Part shown: piece by piece, positions 1 to 6,566 of the stretch
Layout: each line of letters opens with the position of its first letter
Position numbering within the stretch: position 1 is the first letter of the stretch
Assembly (NCBI GenBank): GCA_034189755.1
Contig: JAXIHJ010000070.1
Span: 1-13,301, forward strand
DNA: 13,301 nucleotides
Direction of reading: 5' to 3'
Source: JAXIHJ01 sp034189755
GTDB lineage: Bacteria > Planctomycetota > Phycisphaerae > SM23-33
Program-made: the position numbers and the translations under genes
Notes under the pieces: model-generated
Seen by the model: the letters and a program-made list of their open reading frames with translations, nothing else
What the model was told of the DNA's origin: nothing
The model's database searches: none

Positions 1-241
1 CGATAACTTGCTGCTGACGATTTGTATATGGCTGCCCGTCAGCGTCGTAGGTTGTTACAACCGCCGAGGCGTGGATGCGACATATCTTTTCCCACGCACG
101 AAGCCCACCCATGGACTCGACCGACTGGACAACAATGCTATGGGCCGGGCCCAGACGATACACTTTATAAGGGTCGCCTGCACAACCGGCCAGCAAACCC
201 GCTGCAACCACAACGCTCAACCAGACCCGGAATTCTTTCAT
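1..241 (-). CDS. Lipoprotein of unknown function, N-terminal part (runs off the left edge)
   Basis: An open frame starts with ATG at 241 and reads leftward without a stop to base 1, giving 80 residues of an incomplete protein. It begins MKEFRVWLSVVVAAGLLAGC: a short basic start, a hydrophobic stretch, then the lipobox LAGC with the lipidated Cys at residue 20, so the product should be exported and lipid-anchored. An AGGAG at 249-253 sits 7 bases upstream of the ATG, which supports this start. The mature part carries a segment resembling GGLRAWEKICRIHASAVVTTYDADG (residues about 45-69, quoted here in pieces: GGLRAW, then TTYDADG), a style seen in planctomycete lipoproteins of unknown role and loosely like LolA-fold proteins; that comparison is from memory. 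The gene lies 26 bp downstream of the tRNA-Arg gene on the same strand and may share its transcript. Codon use looks like a real gene. Function unknown. Confidence 0.8.
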   Translation of the reverse strand, partial: MKEFRVWLSVVVAAGLLAGCAGDPYKVYRLGPAHSIVVQSVESMGGLRAWEKICRIHASAVVTTYDADGQPYTNRQQQVI

Positions 242-267
242 CAGGCTACTCCTGCCTAGAAATCAAT

Positions 268-340
268 TACGCCCGGCGCGACTCGAACGCGCAACCTTCT
301 GCTCCGGAGGCAGACACTCTATCCATTGAGCTACGGGCGC
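268..340 (-). tRNA. tRNA-Arg (anticodon CCG)
   Basis: On the minus strand a complete 73-nt cloverleaf can be folded. The acceptor stem GCGCCCG/CGGGCGT has 7 pairs with one terminal G-U. The D stem is GCTC/GAGT. The anticodon stem TCTGC/GCAGA has 5 pairs around the loop CTCCGGA, giving anticodon CCG, which reads the Arg codon CGG. The variable loop is AGGTT, the T stem is GCGCG/CGCGC, the T loop is TTCGAGT and the discriminator base is A. No 3' CCA is encoded (the bases after the discriminator are ATT), so CCA must be added by a nucleotidyltransferase. A candidate promoter lies 28 bases upstream. Confidence 0.97.
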
Positions 341-345
341 CTGTC

Positions 346-380
346 AATTGCCAATTTTCGATTGCCGATTGCCGATTGTA
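346..380. repeat. Five 7-bp tandem units (consensus GATTGCC)
   Basis: Five consecutive heptamers are seen: AATTGCC (346-352), AATTTTC (353-359), GATTGCC (360-366), GATTGCC (367-373) and GATTGTA (374-380). The two central copies are perfect and the outer ones diverge. The array fills the gap between the tRNA-Arg gene and the ispG start and contains or overlaps promoter elements on both strands. Similar short ATTGCC-type intergenic repeats recur in many environmental genomes as far as I recall, but whether they are functional is unknown. Confidence 0.7.
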
Positions 381-391
381 AGAAATACAAT
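362..391 (+). promoter_or_regulatory. Candidate promoter for ispG, near-leaderless
   Basis: On the plus strand, TTGCCG (362-367) and TACAAT (386-391) are separated by 18 bp. The -35 match is only moderate. Transcription would begin close to the ispG ATG at 398, implying a leaderless or very short leader mRNA, consistent with the lack of a clear Shine-Dalgarno sequence there. The -10 elements of this promoter and of the minus-strand tRNA promoter form an inverted repeat, ATTGTA-N5-TACAAT (375-391). Confidence 0.35.
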
Positions 392-403
392 GGTTCCATG
401 CAA
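375..403 (-). promoter_or_regulatory. Candidate promoter for tRNA-Arg (and the lipoprotein gene)
   Basis: On the minus strand, TTGCAT (403-398) and TACAAT (380-375) are separated by exactly 17 bp, a good sigma70-type match. Transcription would begin near 368, leaving a leader of about 28 nt that contains the heptad repeats before the tRNA 5' end at 340. The -35 element overlaps the ispG start codon on the other strand. Confidence 0.5.
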
Positions 404-1492
404 CTGCCCGATATTCAGCGGCGAAAGACGCGCGCCGTGCGCGTGGGCGCTGTTACCATCGGCGGCGGCGCGCCGGTCAGCATTCAGAGCATGACCAACA
501 CCCAAACGTCTGACGTGGCTGCTACCGTAGCGCAGATTCGTGACCTGGCTGAGGCGGGGGCGGACCTGGTCCGCGTGGCTGTGCCGAGACGCCATGACAC
601 AGCCGCTTTGGCGAAGATTATCAAACAATCGGAAGTGCCGATCATCGCCGACGTGCACTTTCACTTCGACCGCGCGTTGGAGGCCATCGACGCCGGCGCC
701 GCCAAGATTCGCCTGAACCCCGGAAACATCAGCGATCGCAGCCAGGTCCGCCGTGTAATCGCTGCAGCCGCCGACGCGGGTGCGGCAATCCGCGTGGGCG
801 TCAACGAAGGTTCTATCGTCGAGCGAAACGATCCGGCCAGTCGGGCCGAGCAGCTTGCCAGTCCGCTGGATCGACTTATGGTCGAAAAGCTCGATGAATA
901 CCTCGATATCTTCCGGGCCGAAAACTTCCACAACCTTGTTCTGTCGGCTAAGAGTCATGATGCAATGACCTGTATCACCGTCAACCGTCAGCTTGCCGAG
1001 CGATGGGACTACCCGCTGCACCTGGGCGTGACACACGCCGGAACGCCCCAGACGGGCGCGATCCGCTCGGCGGCGGCAATTGGGGCGATGCTGGCGGCTG
1101 GAATCGGTGATACGATTCGTATCTCATACGCCGGCGACCCATTGAACGAAGTAATGGCCGGCCTGGAGTTGCTCTATAGCCTGCGTCTTCGCAAGCGAAA
1201 GGGCATTGAACTGATCGCCTGCCCCACCTGCGGCCGGGCGCAAAGCGATATCACACCCATCGTGGAGCAGGTCCGGTCGGCACTGGCGGACGTAACCGTG
1301 CCGCTAACGGTGGCGATCATGGGCTGCGTGGTGAACGGTCCAGGCGAGGCGGACAACGCCGACGTCGCAATCTGCGCGGGGAAAGACAAGGCAATTCTAT
1401 ATCGCCGAGGGAGGCGCATCGGCACGGTTCAGACAGAAAAAATCGTTGAGGCGGTTGTAGCCGAGGTGCGAGAGGCGGCTGGCTGGAGGTAG
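398..1492 (+). CDS. ispG: 4-hydroxy-3-methylbut-2-en-1-yl diphosphate synthase (IspG/GcpE)
   Basis: IspG performs the penultimate step of the MEP isoprenoid pathway, reductively converting 2-C-methyl-D-erythritol 2,4-cyclodiphosphate to HMBPP with a [4Fe-4S] cluster in the cytosol. The 364-residue protein has the short bacterial form (E. coli 372). An N-terminal TIM-barrel part contains SIQSMTN, NPGN, GVNEGS, HLGVTHAG and ISYAGDP. The C-terminal cluster domain has CPTC (C275, C278), then MGCVVNGPGEA with C310 and E317, the three Cys plus Glu that ligate the cluster. The ATG at 398 is chosen because family similarity begins right after it; the frame stays open upstream to 326, but that part just translates the heptad repeat and the tRNA. 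No strong ribosome-binding site is visible. The gene is single, with a tRNA gene on its left on the other strand and a convergent amidase gene 24 bp to its right. Confidence 0.97.
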   Translation: MQLPDIQRRKTRAVRVGAVTIGGGAPVSIQSMTNTQTSDVAATVAQIRDLAEAGADLVRVAVPRRHDTAALAKIIKQSEVPIIADVHFHFDRALEAIDAGAAKIRLNPGNISDRSQVRRVIAAAADAGAAIRVGVNEGSIVERNDPASRAEQLASPLDRLMVEKLDEYLDIFRAENFHNLVLSAKSHDAMTCITVNRQLAERWDYPLHLGVTHAGTPQTGAIRSAAAIGAMLAAGIGDTIRISYAGDPLNEVMAGLELLYSLRLRKRKGIELIACPTCGRAQSDITPIVEQVRSALADVTVPLTVAIMGCVVNGPGEADNADVAICAGKDKAILYRRGRRIGTVQTEKIVEAVVAEVREAAGWR

Positions 1493-1516
1493 CGGAATTC
1501 GGCTTGTGCCCGGTTG

Positions 1517-2104
1517 CTATCTATCGGGCCTGAGCAGGCTGGCGGTGAAACGCTCGGCCGGAAAGGCCGCACCCGGCGACTGGCTGTCAGCGTCAAGCTC
1601 GCTGTGAAGATAGATGTGATCGGCGGAAATATTAAATTGCCGCTGAAGGACGTGCACCAGTGCGATAAGCATCTGAAGCTGCCCTGGTGGCGGCTGCTGC
1701 CGATGGAAATCGCCAACCAGGCAGATACCGATGCTGTCGGTGTTGTAGTCCCGGCCGGGAATGTTGGTGTGCCGGCTCTCGAGTTGATGCTTCCAAAAAG
1801 CTGTCGCCTCGACCGCCTCGGTCATACCTGAAGCAACCGGGTGCACCACGAAATGACAGCGCCCGACAACACCAGGCTCGCCCGCGGTCGAGTGTATCAC
1901 GATATTGCGCCACTTGAGGGGTTGGATGGGTATTTCGGTGGCGTAGACCACTTGGGCCGGGGCCTCAGCGACGGGGGCTACGGCGGCGAGGTTTCGTACC
2001 GGTGGGTGGATCGGAGCAGTTTCCAGGGCCATCAGGGCAATGGTGCCAAATGTCATCGCGACCAAGAGAGTAAGAAGAGTTTTGACCGTCCGTGATCCAG
2101 CCAT
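1517..2104 (-). CDS. Membrane-anchored amidase_2/PGRP-type protein (N-acetylmuramoyl-L-alanine amidase-like)
   Basis: The 195-residue protein has a basic N-terminus and a hydrophobic segment (about residues 8-27) that should act as a signal peptide or anchor. A Pro/Ala-rich linker (about 28-60) follows, then a domain of the amidase_2 type that cleaves the lactyl-amide bond of peptidoglycan. Family signatures are WRNIVIHST with zinc-ligand candidate H71, HFVV (H84), YNTDSIGICLVGDF (120-133) and LHSEL with the second ligand candidate H167. The usual third ligand lies in a CPG motif; here it reads SPG (S176, P177, G178), so a Cys is replaced by Ser. D171 and D173 are nearby and might substitute. 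Catalytic competence is therefore uncertain. The ATG at 2104 has AGG about 8 bases upstream. The gene follows rnc on the same strand after a 156-bp gap and is convergent with ispG. Confidence 0.75.
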   Translation of the reverse strand: MAGSRTVKTLLTLLVAMTFGTIALMALETAPIHPPVRNLAAVAPVAEAPAQVVYATEIPIQPLKWRNIVIHSTAGEPGVVGRCHFVVHPVASGMTEAVEATAFWKHQLESRHTNIPGRDYNTDSIGICLVGDFHRQQPPPGQLQMLIALVHVLQRQFNISADHIYLHSELDADSQSPGAAFPAERFTASLLRPDR

Positions 2105-2207
2105 GATCGACCTGCAAGTGTCAGCGAAACGTTCTTCCTGAGTACATGGAGGCTCAGTTTATTACGGCTATCGGCAAACTACAACTCTTTACCTCAGACA
2201 AATTACA

Positions 2208-2219
2208 TTTTGGCCAAAA
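2208..2219. repeat. 12-bp perfect palindrome TTTTGGCCAAAA
   Basis: A perfect palindrome in the gap between rnc and the amidase gene, about 105 bp upstream of the amidase start. A closely related inverted repeat (AATTTT-N5-AAAATT with a CGGCC centre) overlaps the rpmF promoter at 6562-6578. It could be a protein-binding site. A 12-bp palindrome is also expected a few times by chance in a window of this size. The rest of the gap (2105-2260) shows no gene. Confidence 0.3.
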
Positions 2220-2260
2220 ATCTTGCGGGTTTGCCGCCGGCCCGACTGGGGACGAGGCGG

Positions 2261-2989
2261 TCAGTCTTTGTCCACCACGCCAATCTGGGCCAGTGCCTTC
2301 AGGGCGGCCTGCTGTTCGGCTTCTTTTTTCGTCCGGCCCCAGGAACTAGGATAATGCCTGCCCTGTAACACAACCGCCACCTCGAAGCATTTGTCGTGGT
2401 CAGGCCCTTTTTCATCCAGTACCAGATACTCCGGCATCTGGCCGTATTCACGCTGGGCATATTGCTGAAGCAGCGATTTGTAGTTGCGCTGATGCTGGTT
2501 TTCCATCGCTTCGGCAATGTGCGGGCGGAGGTGTTTTAGGACAAAGCGGCGCGCCGGTGCCAGCCCGCCGTCGAGGTAGACCGCGGCGATGAGGGACTCG
2601 AAAACCGCCGCCGCCACCGACTGCGGCAGGCTGTCTGGTGAGGCCATCCCCTTGCCGAGGAACAACAACTCGCAAATACCTATTTCCTCGGCGATGGCTG
2701 CACAAATCTCCCGGGAAACGACCGCCGACTTGATCTTGGTCATCTTGCCTTCGAGCAACTCCTCGTGTTCCCCGTAAAGTTCGTGGCAAACCACCAACGC
2801 CAGAACAGCGTCGCCGAGAAACTCCAGCCGCTCGTTGCTTTCCAGTCGCTTCGGCGCGACCGAAGCGTGGGTCAGCGCAAGGGCGAGGAGGCTTGGGTCG
2901 GCAAAGCGATAGCCGATCAGTTCCTGGCACTTTTGGACGGTGGCCTGCTCCATGCGGGACTCCGTTGCTTTGGGTGCGGTTGCAGCCAT
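2261..2989 (-). CDS. rnc: Ribonuclease III
   Basis: RNase III cleaves double-stranded RNA during rRNA maturation and mRNA turnover. The 242-residue product has the usual length. An N-terminal endonuclease domain (about 15-150) carries the signature NERLEFLGDA (52-61, with E56 and D60), and the second catalytic block SVAAAVFESLIAAVYLDGG holds the essential Glu as E131. A C-terminal double-stranded RNA-binding domain (about 168-237) ends in GRTKKEAEQQAALKAL. Odd feature: the Asp that normally lies three residues before that Glu and binds metal is Ala (A128, codon GCG at 2608-2606). Start choice: the ATG at 2989 has GGAGG 5 bases upstream, better than an in-frame GTG at 3004. The gene is divergent from def. 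In many bacteria rnc sits beside acpP/fabF; here it is in the neighbourhood but on the other strand. Confidence 0.95.
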   Translation of the reverse strand: MAATAPKATESRMEQATVQKCQELIGYRFADPSLLALALTHASVAPKRLESNERLEFLGDAVLALVVCHELYGEHEELLEGKMTKIKSAVVSREICAAIAEEIGICELLFLGKGMASPDSLPQSVAAAVFESLIAAVYLDGGLAPARRFVLKHLRPHIAEAMENQHQRNYKSLLQQYAQREYGQMPEYLVLDEKGPDHDKCFEVAVVLQGRHYPSSWGRTKKEAEQQAALKALAQIGVVDKD

Positions 2990-3062
2990 TACATCCTCCG
3001 GCACGTCAACTGACGATCATGACCGGAATAAGGATGAACCGGCAAACCCAAATGCTGCTGAA

Positions 3063-3090
3063 ATTATAATACCTGACGCCCGCGTTGCAA
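3063..3090 (-). promoter_or_regulatory. Candidate rnc promoter in the rnc/def divergent region
   Basis: On the minus strand, TTGCAA (3090-3085) and a consensus TATAAT (3068-3063) are 16 bp apart. Transcription would begin near 3055, about 65 nt before the rnc ATG. The core ATTATAAT (3063-3070) is self-complementary, so it also offers a TATAAT to the plus strand for def, although no good -35 is seen in that direction. The remaining divergent gap (2990-3127) holds no gene. Confidence 0.5.
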
Positions 3091-3127
3091 TTGTACAGCT
3101 TGATTCAACTTCGCCACCACAGTTAAA

Positions 3128-3688
3128 ATGAAACAGATGCGGCAATTGCAGAAAAATCGGAAAATCCGAGAGGTGGATGTTTCGGCCTTGAAGATCTTGT
3201 ACTACGGCGACCCTCGACTGCGGGAGGTGTGCAGTTCCGTAGACGAAGCAACCGACCCGGCTGTGCGCAGCCTGGTGGAGCGGATGTTCGAGCTGATGTT
3301 CGCAGCGCATGGGGTGGGGCTGGCCGGGTCGCAGGTTGGTGTGATGGTTCGACTGTTTGTGGCCTCGCCGACATTTGCCGAAGACGACCGCCGTGTATAC
3401 ATCAACCCGCGAATCGTGAGCATGTCCGGGGCACAGGACGGCGAGGAGGGTTGCTTGAGCTTCCCGAACATTACCTGCAAGGTCAAGCGAGCCAAGGTGG
3501 TCACCATCTGCGCCGTGAATCTCGACGGGGAAAAATTTGAGGAGACCGGCGAAGGCCTGACCGCCCGCATCTTCCAGCACGAGTCGGAGCACCTCGACGG
3601 CCGGCTGCTGGTCGATCGCATGGGATCGGTCGCCAAGCTCGCCAATCGCAGGGTGCTGAAGGAGCTTCAGAGCGGTTTGCCGCGTTGA
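3128..3688 (+). CDS. def: Peptide deformylase
   Basis: Peptide deformylase removes the formyl group from the N-terminal Met of nascent proteins using a bound Fe2+ or similar metal. In this 186-residue protein all three family motifs are present: HGVGLAGSQVG (61-71; canonical GxGLAAxQxG, with Gly for the second Ala), EEGCLSFP (106-113) with metal ligand C109, and QHESEHLDG (150-158) with ligands H151 and H155 and catalytic E152. In the last motif the usual HExDH reads HESEH, a conservative Asp-to-Glu change. A basic extension of about 20 residues precedes the LKILYYGDPRLR segment where family similarity starts. ATG 3128 is preceded by no clear ribosome-binding site; ATG 3137 is an in-frame alternative. 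The gene is divergent from rnc and followed by alaS after 94 bp rather than by fmt, its usual partner. Confidence 0.95.
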   Translation: MKQMRQLQKNRKIREVDVSALKILYYGDPRLREVCSSVDEATDPAVRSLVERMFELMFAAHGVGLAGSQVGVMVRLFVASPTFAEDDRRVYINPRIVSMSGAQDGEEGCLSFPNITCKVKRAKVVTICAVNLDGEKFEETGEGLTARIFQHESEHLDGRLLVDRMGSVAKLANRRVLKELQSGLPR

Positions 3689-3696
3689 AGGTATAA

Positions 3697-3718
3697 GCCG
3701 CCGGCGACGGCGGGCGGC
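3697..3718 (+). terminator. GC-rich hairpin after def (possible terminator without U-tract)
   Basis: GCCGCC (3697-3702) can pair with GGCGGC (3713-3718) around a 10-base loop, 8 bases after the def stop codon. No T-run follows, so it is not a canonical intrinsic terminator. It may stabilise the 3' end or cause pausing. Confidence 0.35.
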
Positions 3719-3738
3719 GCATACGAAACATCAAGTCT

Positions 3739-3766
3739 TTGTATCTTCTCGCAATCCGTGTATAAC
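3739..3766 (+). promoter_or_regulatory. Candidate alaS promoter
   Basis: TTGTAT (3739-3744) and TATAAC (3761-3766) are separated by 16 bp in the 94-bp def-alaS gap. Transcription would begin near 3773, leaving only about 10 nt before the ATG at 3783 or about 25 nt before the in-frame ATG at 3798. The mRNA would be nearly leaderless if translation starts at 3783. Confidence 0.4.
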
Positions 3767-3782
3767 AATTCCAGCCGGTTCG

Positions 3783-6503
3783 ATGGCCTGGACAAACATG
3801 AATCGCAACTGCAAACAGATTCGGAAAGAGTTCATAGCCTTTTTCGAGGCCCGCGGCCACACGTTCGTGCCATCGGCGTCGCTGCTGCCCACCGAAGACC
3901 CGACCCTGCTGTTCACCAATGCAGGAATGAATCAGTTCAAGGACGTCTTCCTGGGCCGCGAACAGCGAGATTACGTCCGTGCGGCCAACAGCCAAAAATG
4001 CATCCGCGCAGGCGGCAAGCACAATGACCTCGAAGATGTCGGCCACGATGTCTACCACCATACGTTCTTCGAGATGTTGGGCAACTGGAGCTTCGGAGAC
4101 TACTTCAAACGCGAGGCCATCCAGTGGGCGTGGCAACTACTGACCGACGTCTGGGGCCTCGCCAAGGATCGCCTGCACGTAACAGTTTTCGAAGGCGACC
4201 CCGCCGACGGCCTGGAGCCCGACACCGAGGCCGAGCAGATATGGAAAGAGCTTACCGACATCGACTCGTCACAGATTCACAGAGGCGGTAAAAAGGACAA
4301 CTTCTGGGAGATGGGCCAGATTGGTCCCTGCGGTCCGTGCAGCGAGATGCACATTGACCTGACCGAAGACCGCTGCGGCGCCAAGCTGGTAAATGCCGGC
4401 GACCCGCGTGTCATCGAAATCTGGAACTTGGTGTTCATCCAATACAACCGGGATGAGGGCGGCAAACTTTCGCCGCTGCCGGCCAGGCACGTGGACACCG
4501 GCATGGGCCTGGAGCGCATCGCCATGGTGCTACAGGGCAAAAAGTCCAACTACGCCACTGACCTCTTCGTGCCCGTTATCGAGAAGATCGAAACACTTAC
4601 CGACCACCGCTACGGCGCCTCGGCCGGTTTGGAAGACCGATTCGACGTGACTTCCGAAGACGACATCGGCGATGTAGCCTGCCGGGTAATCGCCGACCAT
4701 GCCCGCGCACTGACGTTCGCGATTGCCGACGGCGTGGTCCCGTCCAACGAGGGACGGGGCTATGTCCTGCGTCGCATCCTCCGCCGGGCGGCCCGCTATG
4801 GCAGACAGTATCTTCACATCAAAGCCCCCTTCCTCGTCAAACTCGTACCGGTCGTCGTCGAACTGATGGGCGATGTCTTCAGCAAGCTTCGCCAGAGGCA
4901 GGAAACCATCATCAAGACAATCCGCGAAGAAGAAGAATCATTCGGCAAGACGCTGGACCGAGGCATCGAGTTATTTCAGAGGCAGGCTGAAGAGCTTCGC
5001 AAAGCCGGCAAGCGGGAACTGTCCGGCGACGATGCCTTCGAATTGTATGCCACCTACGGGTTTCCGGTCGACCTGACGCAGATTATGGCAGCTGAGGTAG
5101 GCCTGACAGTAGACATGGCCGGCTATGACAGTGCGATGGCCCGGCATCGTGAGCTTTCAGGTTCGGGCCATAAGTTCCAGGCTGCCGAGATTGCAGACCT
5201 GCCGGCCACGGACGACTCGGCAAAGTACGTCCGGGAGCCTATCGGAGCGAAAGTCATCGGGTGGGTGATCGACGGCAAATTCATCGATACCGGCAGCCTG
5301 AACACCGGCGACGAAGCGGCGGTCGTGCTTGACAGGACCAACTTTTACGGTGAAGCCGGCGGGCAGGTCGGCGATGCGGGCGTCCTAAGCTTCAACGGCG
5401 GACGCTTCGCCGTGCGGGAAGCCGCCATTGCCAAGGCATGCGTGTTGCACATCGGTGTTTTGGAATCGGGCGGGTTGGCTGTCGGGCAGACCGTTGCCGT
5501 TGCGGTCGATTCATCCCGCATCGAAACGATGCGCAACCACACGGCCACGCACCTGCTGAACTGGGCCTTGCGTGAGGTGCTGGGCGAGCACATCAACCAG
5601 GCCGGCAGCGTTGTGGCGCCGGACCGCCTGCGGTTTGACTTCACGCACAGCCAGGCCGTAACGCCCGAACAACTTCAGCAGGTGGAGCGGTTGGTCAACG
5701 AGCGAATATTGGCCGACGAGGCGGTGAGCGATAAAACTCTTCCGCTGGCCGAGGCCAAAAAAATACCCGGTGTGCGAGCGGTCTTTGGTGAAAAGTACCC
5801 CGACCCCGTCCGCGTGATCGCTATAGGCTCGGATACTGACACGGCTGGACTTGCTGATGCCAACGACCGCTGCGCCATCGAATTCTGCGGCGGTACGCAC
5901 CTGTCCAGAACCAGCCCGGTCGGTCTGTTCAAGATTATTTCCGAGGAATCGGTCGCCAAGGGCATTCGGCGGGTTACGGCCATAACGGGCCGCAGCGCGG
6001 TAGCCTACGTGCAGCAGCTCGATAAGACGGTCCGAGCCGCCACGGCCGCTCTTGGCGTACCGGCTGACAAACTGCCAGATCGAATCGCAGCAATACAGAA
6101 GGAAATCAGGCAATCACGGAAGCAGCCGGCGGCTGGCAGCGAAGCCTTCCAGCCCGATTTCGTGATTGAAACACCCGCAGGCAAGATATTGATAGGCCAG
6201 ACCAACGTCGCCGACGCAGCAGCCATGCGAAAACTCTGCGACGAGCATCGCCAGAAAGGCGCAGCAGCCATGCTGGTCGGTGCGGCCGAGGGCCAAAAGG
6301 TAACCTTGGTCGCCATGGTCACCGAGCAACTTATCGCCCAGTGCAAGCTCGTTGCCGGCGAGTGGGTCAAGGCCGTTGCTGCGGTTGTGGGCGGCTCCGG
6401 CGGCGGCAAACCCACCATGGCTCAGGCCGGTGGTAAGCAGCCCGAAAAGCTTCCCGATGCGTTACAGGTTGCCTGCGACTGGGCCAGGGCGCGAGTAACA
6501 TGA
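3783..6503 (+). CDS. alaS: Alanyl-tRNA synthetase
   Basis: AlaRS charges tRNA-Ala and clears mischarged Ser/Gly. The 906-residue protein is full length (E. coli 876). The class II aminoacylation domain at the N-terminus has LLFTNAGMNQFKDVFLG and the block VYHHTFFEMLGNWSFGDYF, followed by GQIGPCGPCSE and DTGMGLERI. The editing domain has the zinc motifs HTATH (H586, H590) and CGGTH (C702, H706). A C-terminal domain contains the glycine-rich GSGGGKPTMAQAGG (about 868-885) that helps oligomerisation and tRNA contact. ATG 3783 is used because it is the first in-frame start; ATG 3798 (MNRNCKQIRKEF) fits the family start equally well. No strong ribosome-binding site is visible. The gene appears to be a single transcription unit with its own promoter and a weak terminator before rpmF. 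Confidence 0.97.
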   Translation: MAWTNMNRNCKQIRKEFIAFFEARGHTFVPSASLLPTEDPTLLFTNAGMNQFKDVFLGREQRDYVRAANSQKCIRAGGKHNDLEDVGHDVYHHTFFEMLGNWSFGDYFKREAIQWAWQLLTDVWGLAKDRLHVTVFEGDPADGLEPDTEAEQIWKELTDIDSSQIHRGGKKDNFWEMGQIGPCGPCSEMHIDLTEDRCGAKLVNAGDPRVIEIWNLVFIQYNRDEGGKLSPLPARHVDTGMGLERIAMVLQGKKSNYATDLFVPVIEKIETLTDHRYGASAGLEDRFDVTSEDDIGDVACRVIADHARALTFAIADGVVPSNEGRGYVLRRILRRAARYGRQYLHIKAPFLVKLVPVVVELMGDVFSKLRQRQETIIKTIREEEESFGKTLDRGIELFQRQAEELRKAGKRELSGDDAFELYATYGFPVDLTQIMAAEVGLTVDMAGYDSAMARHRELSGSGHKFQAAEIADLPATDDSAKYVREPIGAKVIGWVIDGKFIDTGSLNTGDEAAVVLDRTNFYGEAGGQVGDAGVLSFNGGRFAVREAAIAKACVLHIGVLESGGLAVGQTVAVAVDSSRIETMRNHTATHLLNWALREVLGEHINQAGSVVAPDRLRFDFTHSQAVTPEQLQQVERLVNERILADEAVSDKTLPLAEAKKIPGVRAVFGEKYPDPVRVIAIGSDTDTAGLADANDRCAIEFCGGTHLSRTSPVGLFKIISEESVAKGIRRVTAITGRSAVAYVQQLDKTVRAATAALGVPADKLPDRIAAIQKEIRQSRKQPAAGSEAFQPDFVIETPAGKILIGQTNVADAAAMRKLCDEHRQKGAAAMLVGAAEGQKVTLVAMVTEQLIAQCKLVAGEWVKAVAAVVGGSGGGKPTMAQAGGKQPEKLPDALQVACDWARARVT

Positions 6504-6507
6504 ACAG

Positions 6508-6535
6508 CCGTGCGGTTCGGCCACGGAGTGTTTTT
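6508..6535 (+). terminator. Candidate intrinsic terminator of alaS
   Basis: CCGTG (6508-6512) pairs with CACGG (6522-6526) around a 9-base loop, followed after AGTG by five T residues (6531-6535). The stem is short, so the call is tentative. The rpmF promoter begins immediately after it. Confidence 0.35.
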
Positions 6536-6537
6536 GC

Positions 6538-6566
6538 TTGACAAATTGCCGGTAGGTTCCTAATTT
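6538..6566 (+). promoter_or_regulatory. Promoter of the rpmF-fab cluster
   Basis: A consensus -35 TTGACA (6538-6543) is followed after exactly 17 bp by TAATTT (6561-6566). Transcription would begin near 6573, giving a leader of about 85 nt before the rpmF ATG at 6658. This is the best sigma70-like promoter in the window and is well placed to drive rpmF, plsX, fabH, fabD and fabG. Confidence 0.6.

Noticed and set aside
22..381. Plus-strand frames of 83 and 119 codons at the left edge
   Set aside because: They run antisense to the lipoprotein gene and through the tRNA-Arg gene and the heptad repeat; their C-terminal pseudo-repeat is simply translated GATTGCC units.
344..1036. 230-codon minus-strand frame opposite ispG
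   Set aside because: It is a GC-driven shadow of ispG with no family resemblance or ribosome-binding site; ispG is unambiguous.
1519..1529. Eleven-base match TCTATCGGGCC shared by the amidase 3' end and the fabF-nucleotidyltransferase gap (about 12237-12247)
   Set aside because: Matches of this length are expected many times by chance in 13 kb; there is no extended similarity.
3501..4136. 211-codon minus-strand frame across the def-alaS gap
   Set aside because: It is antisense to both genes and to the alaS promoter candidate, with no recognisable protein features.
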